From positions 32,001,180-32,065,179 of the forward strand of contig CM067066.1 in NCBI GenBank assembly GCA_033980235.1: a stretch of DNA of 64,000 nucleotides. Direction: 5' to 3'. Below the pieces are notes generated by a model, which was given only the letters and a program-made list of their open reading frames with translations, did no database searches and was not told the DNA's origin. Made by a program: the position numbers and the translations under genes. Source of the stretch: Diadema setosum (Eukaryota > Echinodermata > Echinoidea > Diadematoida > Diadematidae). Shown here one piece after another: positions 1-10,400 of the stretch. Position 1 is the first letter of the stretch. Each line of letters opens with the position of its first letter.

Positions 1-150
1 GTAATAGACAGGTGGTTGTCTGTACAGTCTATAGACAGATACATCGTAATATAGTAGACAGGTATTCATGTTATAGACAGGTACTACGGTACATTGTCAT
101 AGACAGGTACATTATTGTAATAGACAGGTAATCGTGTAATAGACGGGTTC
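1..150. repeat. Degenerate minisatellite, unit around TAGACAGGTA
   Basis: The core ATAGACAGGTA recurs about seven times at irregular spacing (roughly 15 to 30 bp), starting at the window edge. Copies differ by small insertions and substitutions, so this looks like an old, non-homogenised tandem array. It probably continues to the left. Confidence 0.8.
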
Positions 151-1185
151 TGACAAACACCATATTATTAGTTTAGCACAGCGCTACGGTTTTATTTTTG
201 CCTCATTAAAATTTCATAGGAAAGACAAAGAGGACATACTGATGAGTAAAGTCAGTCAAGTTGTGAAACAAACACGGAATGCAGCTTTGCTTGTAAGATT
301 TGTATACCGGTATTCATATAATCGGGGGATGGTTGCCTCCTTGGTTGCCTATTGTGTAGTCCCATACATGTATAAATGTGCTAGTTTTTACTCCCGATTT
401 GCCGGGTTGCAGAGACCAATTTTGGTTTTGCCGCCAGAAAGGCCGCACCCCGACTTTTCACTTTTATTTTTCTGAAAAATACTGCGGCCTATACGCCGGC
501 GAATACGGTAAATCGATAGCTCCATGTATAGATTTGTGGAATTTATTGTGGTCCTTGAGCAGGCAAACGATTGAAAAACCAAAAACAAATTACACTGAAC
601 AATGATGATGACATAGGAGGCTCACATATTTCGGAGATGTAGCAGTGTACTTCCATTACAATACTGCTTGCTTGCAAGTTCACCTGTGTATAATCTATGC
701 ATGCCTTCCTCTTTTGTTCTGCTTCCTTGAGCCCCAACTCATGCATTCTTATGGTGAGGCTGCCATGTCATCATCCTTGTTCATTGCAATTTGTTAAAAA
801 TTTTGAAAACATTCTTATTACTCATCTCAATCACTATAAATTCTGAATTTCTGTACTCAGTGTAATTTATAGTTGTTAAAATGTAAAAATCTGAAAATCA
901 TCCGGAGGTCTTCTTTAAGGTTGACTGAAACTTGAAAAGCAATTTATATTTGTCCTGGTTTTTATTTATTCATCAAACAAAAAAGGTATGGAGGCCCCAT
1001 TCCTTTGTAAAGAAGCAAAACAAAATGTCCAATTTTTGCACTTTTTAAATGATTACTATGCTCATAGAATCTTTGAAGGTTTCCGTGGCAGTAGAATGTT
1101 CAGTAGTAGAAGGCTTCACTGTGTACCACATCTTCTTTCTATGCTCATGTTCGGTGTTCATCGAAAACGGTATCAGGTATCCTAC
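151..1185. other. Probable BtpA-like intron sequence, no exon recognised
   Basis: The BtpA-like gene needs more exons downstream of its 1186 splice donor. I searched the minus strand here for the next conserved block of the family (around FIRAEGFVF) and did not find it. The short open frames have no family features. The remaining exons probably lie left of the window. Confidence 0.5.
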
Positions 1186-1372
1186 CTGCTGCCTGTGCAA
1201 CTGCCAGTGCCTGCTCATTGGCTGCTGAGAGAACCTGGACACCGATGGGCAGGTCGGGGTACATCTGACGAACGGCGCAGGACACTGCAGTCATGGAGGC
1301 AGTGACTTCTGGTCCCAATTGGTCAGGCTGGACGTACGGCACGTCGTGCATGTTCTCCAACATGAGCGCATT
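1186..1372 (-). CDS. BtpA-like gene, exon with ENMHDVPY signature
   Basis: 187 bp between GACCAG and GTAGGA. It begins NALMLENMHDVPYVQ and runs through GPEVTASMTAV to GVQVLSAANEQALAVAQAA, the best conserved segment of the family. It ends in phase 1 at a Gly codon, with no following exon visible. Confidence 0.9.
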
Positions 1373-4300
1373 CTGGTCAAAAAGCAAATGAGAGTGCAGG
1401 ATATTTCTTAAAATGGCTGGTAACAGAGAACTGATCTCTCAGAGTGCAAAGTCTCATGGTGGCAAATCAATGATATAGCGAGTTGTAACAATGTTGTGTA
1501 AGTCATTTACTTGTCTTCAACAATTATTTATGGTGCAGTGAAGAGGATAGCTATGGTATAAACCACGACTAACAGTCACTATAAATTTTCTATACCATTG
1601 CAGTCTTCATCTGGGTGCTGGAATTTGATTCCAAAGTCTATAAACCATCAGCCTATTTTGGTGCTGTGGAGAATATAGTCCCAAGTAGTTGCTGACATGC
1701 CATTAGATACATCAAGTATAAACCTGGGTGGCACATTGCACTTACATGTAAGTAATTCTAAAATGTAAATCTACTGGACTAGATTTGTTTAGAACTGCAG
1801 CCCAGGGCAAAATGAATTAAATACTACAATCATACTTGTGATTTTATTGACATATATTGCTACAGGTAGCACTGAACAGAAAACTATTCAAATGACAAAA
1901 TGAAATAAATTCAGCAAAAGCAAATTACCCTTGCATAATTCTTTCCCTAAGACCAAGTATAATTTGCTCAATCTTATGCTGACCTGCACAATACTTCACC
2001 CTCAGGCCCAAAACCTTAGTCGGTCCTATGACCTGCAACACTATACTCATGTACCAGTTGTCAACGCATTTCAATGCAAGCAGGTTCTTGGGCAAAGAGT
2101 CAATTTCAGATGTTACCGGTACCTTTTTAGCCCAACCTTCAGCATTCTCCAGATCTGGTTGATATATTGTACTGCTTTGTTTCAACCTTGTTCAAATCAG
2201 ATTTACTGGCAAATGAGTAGTGTGGACCTGGTAACAAGAATCAAAATGAACAAATGATAATCACATACATTTGGGCAGGATGGACAGAACCAAATATAAT
2301 TCCTGCAGCAGCCTTGATGAGTAAGAAGGAAAAACAATCAGAAGTTTTGACAGAAATGATATGAGTGATATACTGGTATACTGCTGAGCGTCTTAGATAC
2401 TCACTATGCCAGCCTCTACATATCCCTTGGCCTCAAGGCAAGCTTTCTTGACTATCTCAGCTATGCTTGTGCTGTGGTGTGGTGTACCTGTTTTAACACA
2501 AACACAAACGAATAATATCATCAATGATGATGACATTAATGATGGCTATGTACAATGATAACATAAGTCAACCTCGCCTGTTTCAAATCCATTTTAGGGA
2601 CTGGAGAAGGCTGTACGACTTACACAATAGAACTCGCTCATGTTTATAATACCTCATGTCTGTCCAGGATAAAATTATTCTTCAACTCAGCAAAATGTTT
2701 GACTTGTGCAAGGTCAACTCAGGGTTGACTGTAATGCCCACAATGATATGAAACTAGGAGAAAATATACATAACTATCAAAATTATGATGATGATAACTA
2801 TAATTTGAAAATATTATGATAATGACAACCCCCCCCCCCCCATAAATGGGGGGGGGGGGGGGGGCCTGTTTAAGGTATACACATATTTTTGAAGTCTACC
2901 TATCTAGAGCCCAGGTTTATCACAAAAGACCTATCCAAATTTGTTTGTTTGTTTAACAAACAAAACACAGATTAACACAGATGGGGAATCCTATGTCAGG
3001 AAAAGCAGTCACAAGATTGTGTCAACTTGTGAAGGGATACCAAGAAGATATTTTGTTATCTTCGAGTATTATTCGAGTAATCAATTTAAAAAATATTTCA
3101 CACTCCCACTACACTGAACCGTCTTTGTTTCACCGCTTTTGTGACAAAAAGAGAAAGCATTCTGTAGATGAAAAATTAAGCAGTTCTCTGCTTCCTTCAT
3201 TAGAATTCACAAGGATTATAACATAGCCCTAACACTAGTATTAAAAACTCAAGTACACTTTACAATAATTATCTGCTGGTCACACTGCATGCATCACTAA
3301 GTTCAGTTTTAATTTGGGTTGTCCGCCTGCAACAACAAATTATCATTCACAATTACAGCAGCTGATTACCTGGTAATGCTTGAACATGAATCATGCCTAT
3401 CACAACACCACGGTTGTGTCCGAATAATCTTTGGAACCAGCTCATCTTGACCCCGAGTTCTACAAAGAGGAACAACAACAAAAGAGAGTAGCACTGACAT
3501 TGTTATCTAACATCCTGCATGGCTGGCTATCACTGATGAAAGCAGTACCAGTAATACATCCATGGTGACTATTCACATGAGCAAGATGTTACCGCCTTTC
3601 TTTTTTTCCACTTCACTCTTTATTTCTGATGGTTGTGGCTGGCTGTAAGAGACAGCTAGGTGAAATCAGACATACATATTGTAGGGAATGGCAGTTTTAA
3701 TCAAAATCAAAATTAAAAACAAGAGACCTGCAGAACTCATGTACCTGAGCAGCATATTATTCACCTTCATGGCACTCCACCCAAGTAAAGCTAATAAAAA
3801 AAAAAACCCAAAAAAACAAAAAAAAACCCCTCATTTGCGCACACTATGATTCCCTCCAACCACCGATGGTATTCCTGCCAATTGTAAGTTCGGTCAAAAT
3901 CTAGCCACTTTAAAAAAAAAAAATGAATATGCCAAAAATCACATAAATTAGCAAGTTTGGGATATACTGACCTACTTTGGTAAAAGGAAGCAAGTGACAA
4001 AAGTGAAATTTCTCGTAAAAGAGCAAAATGTGTCTGTCATTTACACTGACGTCAATGGACTATCATGATGTTTTATCTAACATATCTCTTAGTAGGATGA
4101 ATGTTTCTGCATGAAATTTGGCATGGAAGAAGAGCTCATTATGTGAATTATGAAAACATCATTAACTCAAATTCAGCAGATGGTATGTCATTTGCTTCCT
4201 TTTTCCAAAGTAGGGCAGTATATTATGGACTCCATTCTATAAATGGACCCTAATGGGGAGCATCACCACCATTTCAGAGGCTCCAACTCTCCCGCTTTTG

Positions 4301-5241
4301 ACAGGAGATCTCCAGCCGAAAGCCCATTTTTGCAAAATCTCCTGTTCTCCCGCTTGAGATTCAATTTCTCCCGTCTTGGCTCAGTGTCTCCTGTTGGAAA
4401 GGATACTTATTGCCATCGTATGTTGAAAAATAAAGCTTAGATACTGTACGAGCTGAAATTTTCGCGGTGGTTTTATTTTCGCGAATTTTGCGAATCGCCT
4501 TTGAACCGCGAAAATAACAACACGTGAAAATAACAACTCGCAAATAAATAGTTATGTTCAGTTAGACCGTCGCAACCGCAAAATTAACAACACGCGCAAA
4601 TGTCCTCCTAGTAGCAATTTGCAAAAATATCTGTACGCGAAAATTTCAGCTCGTACAGTAGCATGAGAGATCATTATGCATCTATGATCTACAACCCTAG
4701 AGCTTCCAGGGCCCTTAAGCGGGCCCTGGACTCTGGCTGCAATTAGGAACTTCACGCTTCGCGCTTGTGATGTGCACTTTGCGCACATCAACTTGGAGTC
4801 TCCATTTTGCAAGGGGTACGTTTCAGATGGGAGAATCTCCAGATCAGAAGGTGCTTGGGGTTGGAGTTTCTGCCATTACTTGTGAAGGTGACCCCCCTTG
4901 ATCATTCCAGCCACCAGTTTTCAAGATGGAAATGTAAAAAGTTTATGCACAACAGACAGCACACACTGCACGACAGATGGATAAGTAGGCCTACAACTGA
5001 CATGTACACAAGTTTCACATTTTATAGAAGGAAAAGTTGATTTAGGACTCATATAAAGTATACAGAGCATGCAACAACATATTTGTTAATACTATAGAAT
5101 TGGTGGAGGCGATCGATCTACAAAGCTAAGGGATTATTGAAGTTTACTGTAATTTTTTTTTAATGATTATGGAAGGAGGGGAGAGGGGTTGCACATACCA
5201 TCAACAGGAGAGTTTTGAGGTGACACTGTGATGATGTACAT
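1186..5241 (-). CDS. BtpA-family protein (F13E9.13-like), 5' part, partial at left edge
   Basis: BtpA-family proteins have a TIM-barrel-type fold. The family is named after a cyanobacterial photosystem I biogenesis factor, and the animal members have no settled function. The exons are 3370-3459, 2405-2487 and 1186-1372, with a possible first exon at 5199-5241; all joins keep frame with GT-AG borders. The product shows the N-terminal GMIHVQALPGTP block, a helix IAEIVKKACLEAKGY, the signature LMLENMHDVPYV, and GPEVTASMTAV followed by PIGVQVLSAANEQALAVAQ. The start is either Met at 3445 (MSWFQRLFGHNR) or Met at 5241, whose exon joins in frame through ELGVK. The C-terminal half (the FIRAEGF block onward) is absent and must lie beyond position 1. 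Family assignment is firm; the exact start is not. Confidence 0.88.
2405..2487 (-). CDS. BtpA-like gene, middle exon
   Basis: 83 bp between AACAG and GTGAGT. It completes the Gly codon and encodes TPHHSTSIAEIVKKACLEAK then GYVEAGI, as expected between the GMIH and ENMHD blocks. It ends in phase 0. Confidence 0.85.
2829..2864. repeat. C13 / G17 homopolymer inverted repeat
   Basis: A run of 13 C, then ATAAAT, then 17 G. It could fold as a pure G:C hairpin or form G-rich structures, and lies in a BtpA-like intron. Confidence 0.85.
3370..3459 (-). CDS. BtpA-like gene, exon with family N-terminal block
   Basis: The acceptor TTTGTAG precedes 3459 and the donor GTAATC follows 3370. It encodes ELGVKMSWFQRLFGHNRGVV and then the block IGMIHVQALPG. 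The exon ends in phase 1. Confidence 0.85.
3963..4222. mobile_element. 260-bp MITE, TIR TATACTGCCCTACTTTGG
   Basis: Left end TATACTGACCTACTTTGG with AAAAGGAAGCAAGTGACA, and right end the reverse complement with a few mismatches. The terminal TA on both sides suggests a TA target duplication (Tc1/mariner-like). No coding capacity. It lies between the first two BtpA-like exons. Confidence 0.75.
4442..4660. mobile_element. 219-bp MITE, 25-bp perfect TIR, TA target
   Basis: Both ends read TACTGTACGAGCTGAAATTT followed by TCGCG, in perfect inverted orientation, with TA duplicated at the borders. The interior has CGCG-rich segments. It looks like a non-autonomous TA-inserting element; a related copy is at 27328-27541. 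Confidence 0.85.
4690..4800. repeat. Hairpin-rich repeat fragment
   Basis: Two strong hairpins are visible: CCAGGGCCC/GGGCCCTGG at 4706-4729 and TGATGTGC/GCACATCA at 4768-4790, with the self-similar CTTCACGCTTCGCGCTTG between them. It has the look of an interspersed repeat with structured RNA, but I cannot class it. Confidence 0.45.
4911..5198. other. Non-coding, nothing recognised
   Basis: AT-rich sequence just downstream of the possible BtpA-like first exon. I see no gene, RNA or clear repeat. Confidence 0.4.
5199..5241 (-). CDS. BtpA-like gene, possible first coding exon
   Basis: The minus strand reads ATG at 5241-5239, then 14 codons (MYIITVSPQNSPVD) and a good donor GTATGTG at 5198. 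The phase (1) matches the AG acceptor before 3459, giving a continuous frame into MSWFQRLF. It may instead be 5' UTR with a chance frame. Confidence 0.4.
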
Positions 5242-5493
5242 GTTGCATATAGATCTAGACGTTCTAGACCCCGTTGGCATATTGTAGCCCTTATTCAAAT
5301 TTGCACTGTAGACTATGGGTGGATGGTTTTATGTACCAATATTACTTTTTGGCGAAACCATGTTTTTTTTTTTTATATTAAGGATCTTTCTGGTTTTAAT
5401 TATCATTCTGACAAAATCATTGATGGTCGTTATGATTTACTGAAGTTAATTGCATGTAGAAATACATCCATGATGGAGTTAAGTCTCCATCAT

Positions 5494-5658
5494 CAGAGGT
5501 GGATTTAGGGGGGAGCGCACCGAGTGCGTCCCCCCTTTATTTTTTTGTTGAAAAAAAAATAAATAAAAAGAAAAATATTGAGGGAGGGGTGCACGCGCCC
5601 CCTTTAATTTTGTAAAGGTGCCCCCTCTTTATGGAGTTCCAGCTACGATCCGCCCCTG
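5494..5658. mobile_element. hAT5-like MITE with 5-bp target duplication
   Basis: Left end CAGAGGTGGATTTAGG, right end the complement-type CGATCCGCCCCTG. ATCAT flanks both sides directly, a 5-bp duplication. The interior is G-rich/C-rich around an A/T tract. The same family occurs at 57419-57571. Confidence 0.7.
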
Positions 5659-5689
5659 ATCATGTAAATTTACAACTTCAAGTTTCATA

Positions 5690-6750
5690 ATGTGAGTCTC
5701 CATATTATTAATAGACTGCCTTTTATAATTGTCTATCTAAAAGTTCCCTAACTTGTCTTTGGAAGACATTCTCACAGTTATGATGCTTGGAAGATGGTCT
5801 AGAATCTACCCAGCAGCAGTGCAGGCACAGAATCAGCTCTTCTTCTTCAGTTTTCGCAACATTTTGAGGATCTTTAAACTTTAAAGCATGACTCATTGAC
5901 ATTGAGCTACATGTTTACAACGAACTTTGACTATCTTCAGGTTCTCACGCTCACTCAGTGATACACTAGAGCCAGAGGATCTTACCCCGATGTCCTCAAA
6001 CTACAGCTCTACTCTACAGCCACTCTCCGCGATGAGTACAGGGCTTAGTCGACATCCATAGCATCGCCGTCCCCATTCCACCGCATACTAGTACAGTACT
6101 CTAGTATTCGACTAGCAGGTTGACAATGTACACGTACGTACACGTGCGATCACCCAATCGAAAACTCCCTAGTGTTGCTGACATTTAGCAGTGCCGATCG
6201 TGCGTCGTCCGTGACTGCACACAAGTTGCCGCGTATTCGTCAAACCAGCTGATTACCGTTTCCGGTTCGAGGCAAGTCTTTCTTGTCCAATCGCAATACG
6301 ACTGATAATAGGCCACGCCTATTTATTCTTTGTTGCCATATGCTAATCTAGATTCAATTCAGTCGTTTGTATATGACTAGCATTTTTTCAAATAAAAAAT
6401 TGCAGATCAGAAATATTTATTTTCTTATTTTAGTATTTTTTATATTCTTAAATGCAATTAAGGTATAAAATATTATGAATAAGCCATTACCAATAAATTT
6501 ACATTAAATACTTTTCGAAGTGATTAATTTTAGACTATATCTAGTTGCGCACACTTCTCGCAGCCAATTTCTTATTGCGAACTGACTTGTTTAAAAGTGA
6601 ATTTTTTGCTCATTTTTGCATCATTTACTGTACCCTGTTGTGCAGTGTGTTACGGAATCAATACTTTGTATATACTCAGGTGTTTGCCACCTCTTGGAGC
6701 TTCATTCTATGTTTGTAGCGGAGAAGATCATAATACGTTTAGAACTTCGC
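5690..6750. other. Intergenic region between divergent BtpA-like and cyclin E genes
   Basis: No gene is recognised. 6000-6300 is richer in CpG and has a CACGTG E-box near 6137 and inverted CCAAT sequence near 6280, so it may hold the promoter of the minus-strand BtpA-like gene. The part from 6360 to 6600 is AT-rich. Confidence 0.35.
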
Positions 6751-6759
6751 GGCAAGAAC

Positions 6760-6768
6760 TCCCGCCAG
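6760..6768 (-). promoter_or_regulatory. E2F-like site CTGGCGGGA
   Basis: The minus strand reads CTGGCGGGAG, close to the E2F consensus TTTSSCGC/TTGGCGGGAA. It is 70 bp upstream of a better site at 6837 and about 0.7 kb upstream of the cyclin E start codon. Confidence 0.4.
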
Positions 6769-6836
6769 TCCTACCCTTCGTTCACTGGACGACCGATCCG
6801 CGGGCATTCAGTGTGTGTGCATATTGGATTGTCTGC

Positions 6837-6845
6837 TTTGGCGGG
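6837..6845 (+). promoter_or_regulatory. E2F site TTTGGCGGG upstream of cyclin E
   Basis: TTTGGCGGG matches the canonical E2F half of TTTGGCGGGAAA. An inverted CCAAT (ATTGG) lies just 5' near 6823. Cyclin E is a classic E2F target, so position and identity agree; binding itself is inferred. Confidence 0.55.
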
Positions 6846-7373
6846 TTATCGGCTGATCGTAAAGGCGGCGCCGAGGAGAAGTGTGGTTGTAAGGTTCAAA
6901 AACTGTCTTGATTTTTGTCGTATGCCTCATCTTTTTTGCTTGTATTTTTAAGGGTTCATACACTGGTGCATTATCTTTGTTAGGACAAAATTTTAGTTCA
7001 AAACATTGGCTCAATTCGCCATAAGAGCGATATGCCGACTGTCAGGCGGAAACTATCCTGCGACCCAAAGTTCGGACAGCCATACCACAAGACACTACCC
7101 ACTGAACAGGCAGGCGCCCGCCCGTGCGTACACGGCCGGTGGCGCGATCAGCGAGCGTTTTCCTTGTCTAGCTCTGACCATTCGGTGTTTTGTTTGTCCC
7201 GTTTCGTTAGTAAGCATATATCGGTCCATTGTTTCTATCAACGTCGGCTATATTGAATTTGTAAAGCAGCATCATGTCCTGGGTTAAAAATCGTGGCATT
7301 GATTTGATCCCCAATAGCCGGATTTTTTTGTAAAATTGCAGTTAAACATTTCATCCTCAATTTAAATTTTCAG

Positions 7374-7456
7374 GAGCGGGCCTACTTGGACGACGTGGAC
7401 AACACTACAGTGAAGAACCAGTAAAGTATCAGAGAGGAAACGATGTCTCGTCGAAG
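7374..7456 (+). CDS. CCNE: Cyclin E exon with start codon
   Basis: The acceptor TTTTCAG precedes 7374, so the 5' UTR is probably spliced from an upstream exon (a candidate donor GTAAGC is near 7209). Coding starts at ATG 7443 in context GAAACGATGT, reads MSRR, and ends in phase 2 at AAG/GTATG. Codon 5 (Ser) is completed by the next exon. Confidence 0.85.
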
Positions 7457-10400
7457 GTATGTTTTTATTTTCCCTTTTTTTCCGTCAGTCATTGTGAAGG
7501 GGTTGCACACTTGAAATTTGCCTAACTAGACTAACGTTAGAGCTCAAGAAGTTTTACGCCAGAGAAAATAACTGACGGTGGTAGAATTAAAAATCATTCA
7601 GTGTAGGCTTGCCCTTGGCCTTGCAGCCTCAACTGAGATTCGAGTTTTGTCTACAATTTTCTCATGGTTTTTGCCTTTCAGTGGTCGACTTCAAGCGAGG
7701 CAAGAGAACGACAGAACATCAAATTATGAATCAGAGGAAAATCATCAGCTAGTTTGCACAAGGAAAAGGAAAACCCGCGAACAAGACATGGTGAGTTAAT
7801 CTGGAAAATGTGACTGTGATCATTCGTGCAATGTGTGTCTGAACCATGGAGCTACCATGTCTGAACTGAGCTTAGCCGCTAGGCCGCTGTGGACTCGACT
7901 ATCGATTTGATTGAAAGATCGCGGGAAAGTGTCTTTACAACATTTTCTCCCTGTTCTCCCAATCATTTCACAGGTCGAGACAACCAGAACAGAAGTTCAG
8001 AAGAGAAGGCAGGAATTCAGGATAGAAGTGAGTTGAGTGTTCGTTTTGATGGCCATTTGTGTAGTGCCGGTAGTAGTGCCGCTTGATCATGATCAGGCGA
8101 TTATCCTTATTGGGCAAGGGGACTTTGTTGTTTCGCGCTCCTCCGGTCCTTCGATTCCCGCCGCCCGCTCGTACCTGTGTAGTGTGACTCCGCCGTTCAT
8201 TCATTGTGTTGGCCGGCGGGCAAGGCAGCAACCCGCGCCTCCCGCCCGCCCATGCACTGTGTAGTAGTGTGTTTGCTTATTGCGTTCGTGTTGATGTTGT
8301 TCTTGTTTCTGTACATACAACATATAGGCCTATGTTGCTTGATGCATGTTGATGCATGTTGATAATAATGAAAGCTTGTTCGATGCTAGATTCTAACAGT
8401 TTGATTGACAATGCTTGATAATAATAATAATAATACAGACTCTAGGCCTAGGTTCCTATCCTACCTTTGTCCTTATCTCTTTGGTTTGATACACTATAGA
8501 ACCAAGAAGTTTACTCAAATCAGATATCAAAGTGACGACAGTGAGATCTTTCCACTACTGCCACCGGTACTATCATCGATTTCTACTCATTTTTGTTGTT
8601 TTTCCTTTATAAAGACTAATTTCTCAACATAATAATAAATGGGCATAGGCCTACTGCTGAAATGATTTTGCAATGACATCTCCTGGAACAGCATTCCAAA
8701 CACACAAGAATCAAAGGGCCTAGGTCCCTATATCAAAAATATTTGAATTATGGCTGTTTGCTATTTATTATTTGTCAGAAATATTGAAATATTTTGGTTT
8801 TGATGCATCATACTTTTTAGTTTAAGGTCTTTTTTTCCCCTTTTTAGCTCACCTGAGCCAAAGGCTCAAGTGAGCTATTGCGATCGCCCTTCGTCCGGCG
8901 TCCGGCGTCCATCGTGCGTAAACTTTTTACATTTTCATCTTCTTCTTGAAAACCCCAAGACCAATTTTCATCAAACTTGGCAGGTAGCATCCCTAGGGGT
9001 TTAGGAACTCAACTTGTTAAAATGGGCACCATGCCCCACCCAGGGGGCCCCCAGGGGGGCCCAAACCCCCCAAAATTAAGGAATCTGTAAAAATCTTCTT
9101 CTCTAGAACCAGAAGTGATAGAGCTAAGTTAATACAGTGCACTCCCGTTACAACGAACACGGTTATAACGAAATTTCGTTATAACGAAGTAAATCTTCTG
9201 GTCCCAAAATTATCACCATTAAAGTCTATGGTACAAAATTCGCTTATAACGAACACGGTTATAGCGAAATTTCCGTTATAACGAAGTCTTTTCCTAGCGC
9301 CACAGACAAAGAAAAACAAAAGAAATGTGCTCCGTTATAACGAAATGCGAATTGCTTTCGAAAATACATAGCGGAACAAGCATATTATTATAATCATAGC
9401 GTCTCTGCATGGGTGAACGCTTCTCACCAATGTGTGTTCGCTCCTTGTGTCACGCACAGTTTCTGAGAGGAACTTTTATTATTGTAATACAGCTATCCCA
9501 TCATATTTCACATTGCTTTCCAGTGTATGATGAGTGTTAGGCAAACAGAATATGATATATATACGTGGTTTCCTTGTTTTTGTTATATATTGTATTTGTT
9601 CGGTTATAACGAAATTTCGTTATAACGAAAGAAAACTGCCGGTCCCGAGCATTTCGTTATAACGGGAGTGCACTGTACTATGAGTTAGTACATTGATGAC
9701 TGTAGTTTCAAGTTTGTTCATGGCAGAATCAGGAGTGCCCCCCTTGGGACCCAGGGGAGGGGGGTGGGGAGGGGTCCTAATAGGGCCTAAATTGTACATT
9801 TTCATCTTCTTCTTGAGAACCCCATGACCCATTTTCACCAAACTTGGCAGGTAGCATCCCTAGGGGGTTAGGATCTCATTTTGTTAAATGGGCACCATGC
9901 CCCACCCAGGGGGGCCCCCAGGGGGGCCCAAACCCCCCAAAATGAAGGAATCTTTAAAAATCTTCTCTAGAATCAGAAGTTATAGAGCTAAGATAATACT
10001 ATGAGTGAGTGCATTAATGACTGTAGTTTCAAGTTTGTTCATAGCAGATCCAGGGGTGCCCCTCTTGAGGGCGGGGGGGGGGGGGGGGGGGGGGGGTGGG
10101 AAGGTCCAAATGGGGGCCTGAATTGTACATTTTCATCTTCTTCCTGAAAACCTCATGATGGATTGCCGTCAAACTTGGCAGGTAGCATCCCTAGGGGGTC
10201 AGGATCTCAATTTATCAAAGTGGGCACCATGCCCCACCCAGTGGGCCCCAGGGGGCCCCAATCCCCCCAAATTAAGGAATCTTTAAAAATTTGGGCCCTT
10301 ATTGTACATTTTCATGTTCTACTTGAGAATGCCTGGTCAAATTTTAATAGAGCTGTGAATAATTTACATTAGCGACTGCGTGAAAGGTGAACTTGCGATA

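Noticed and set aside
6597..6951. Two overlapping frames of 104 and 111 codons upstream of cyclin E
   Set aside because: They overlap each other out of frame and sit in the probable promoter/5' UTR; no family features.
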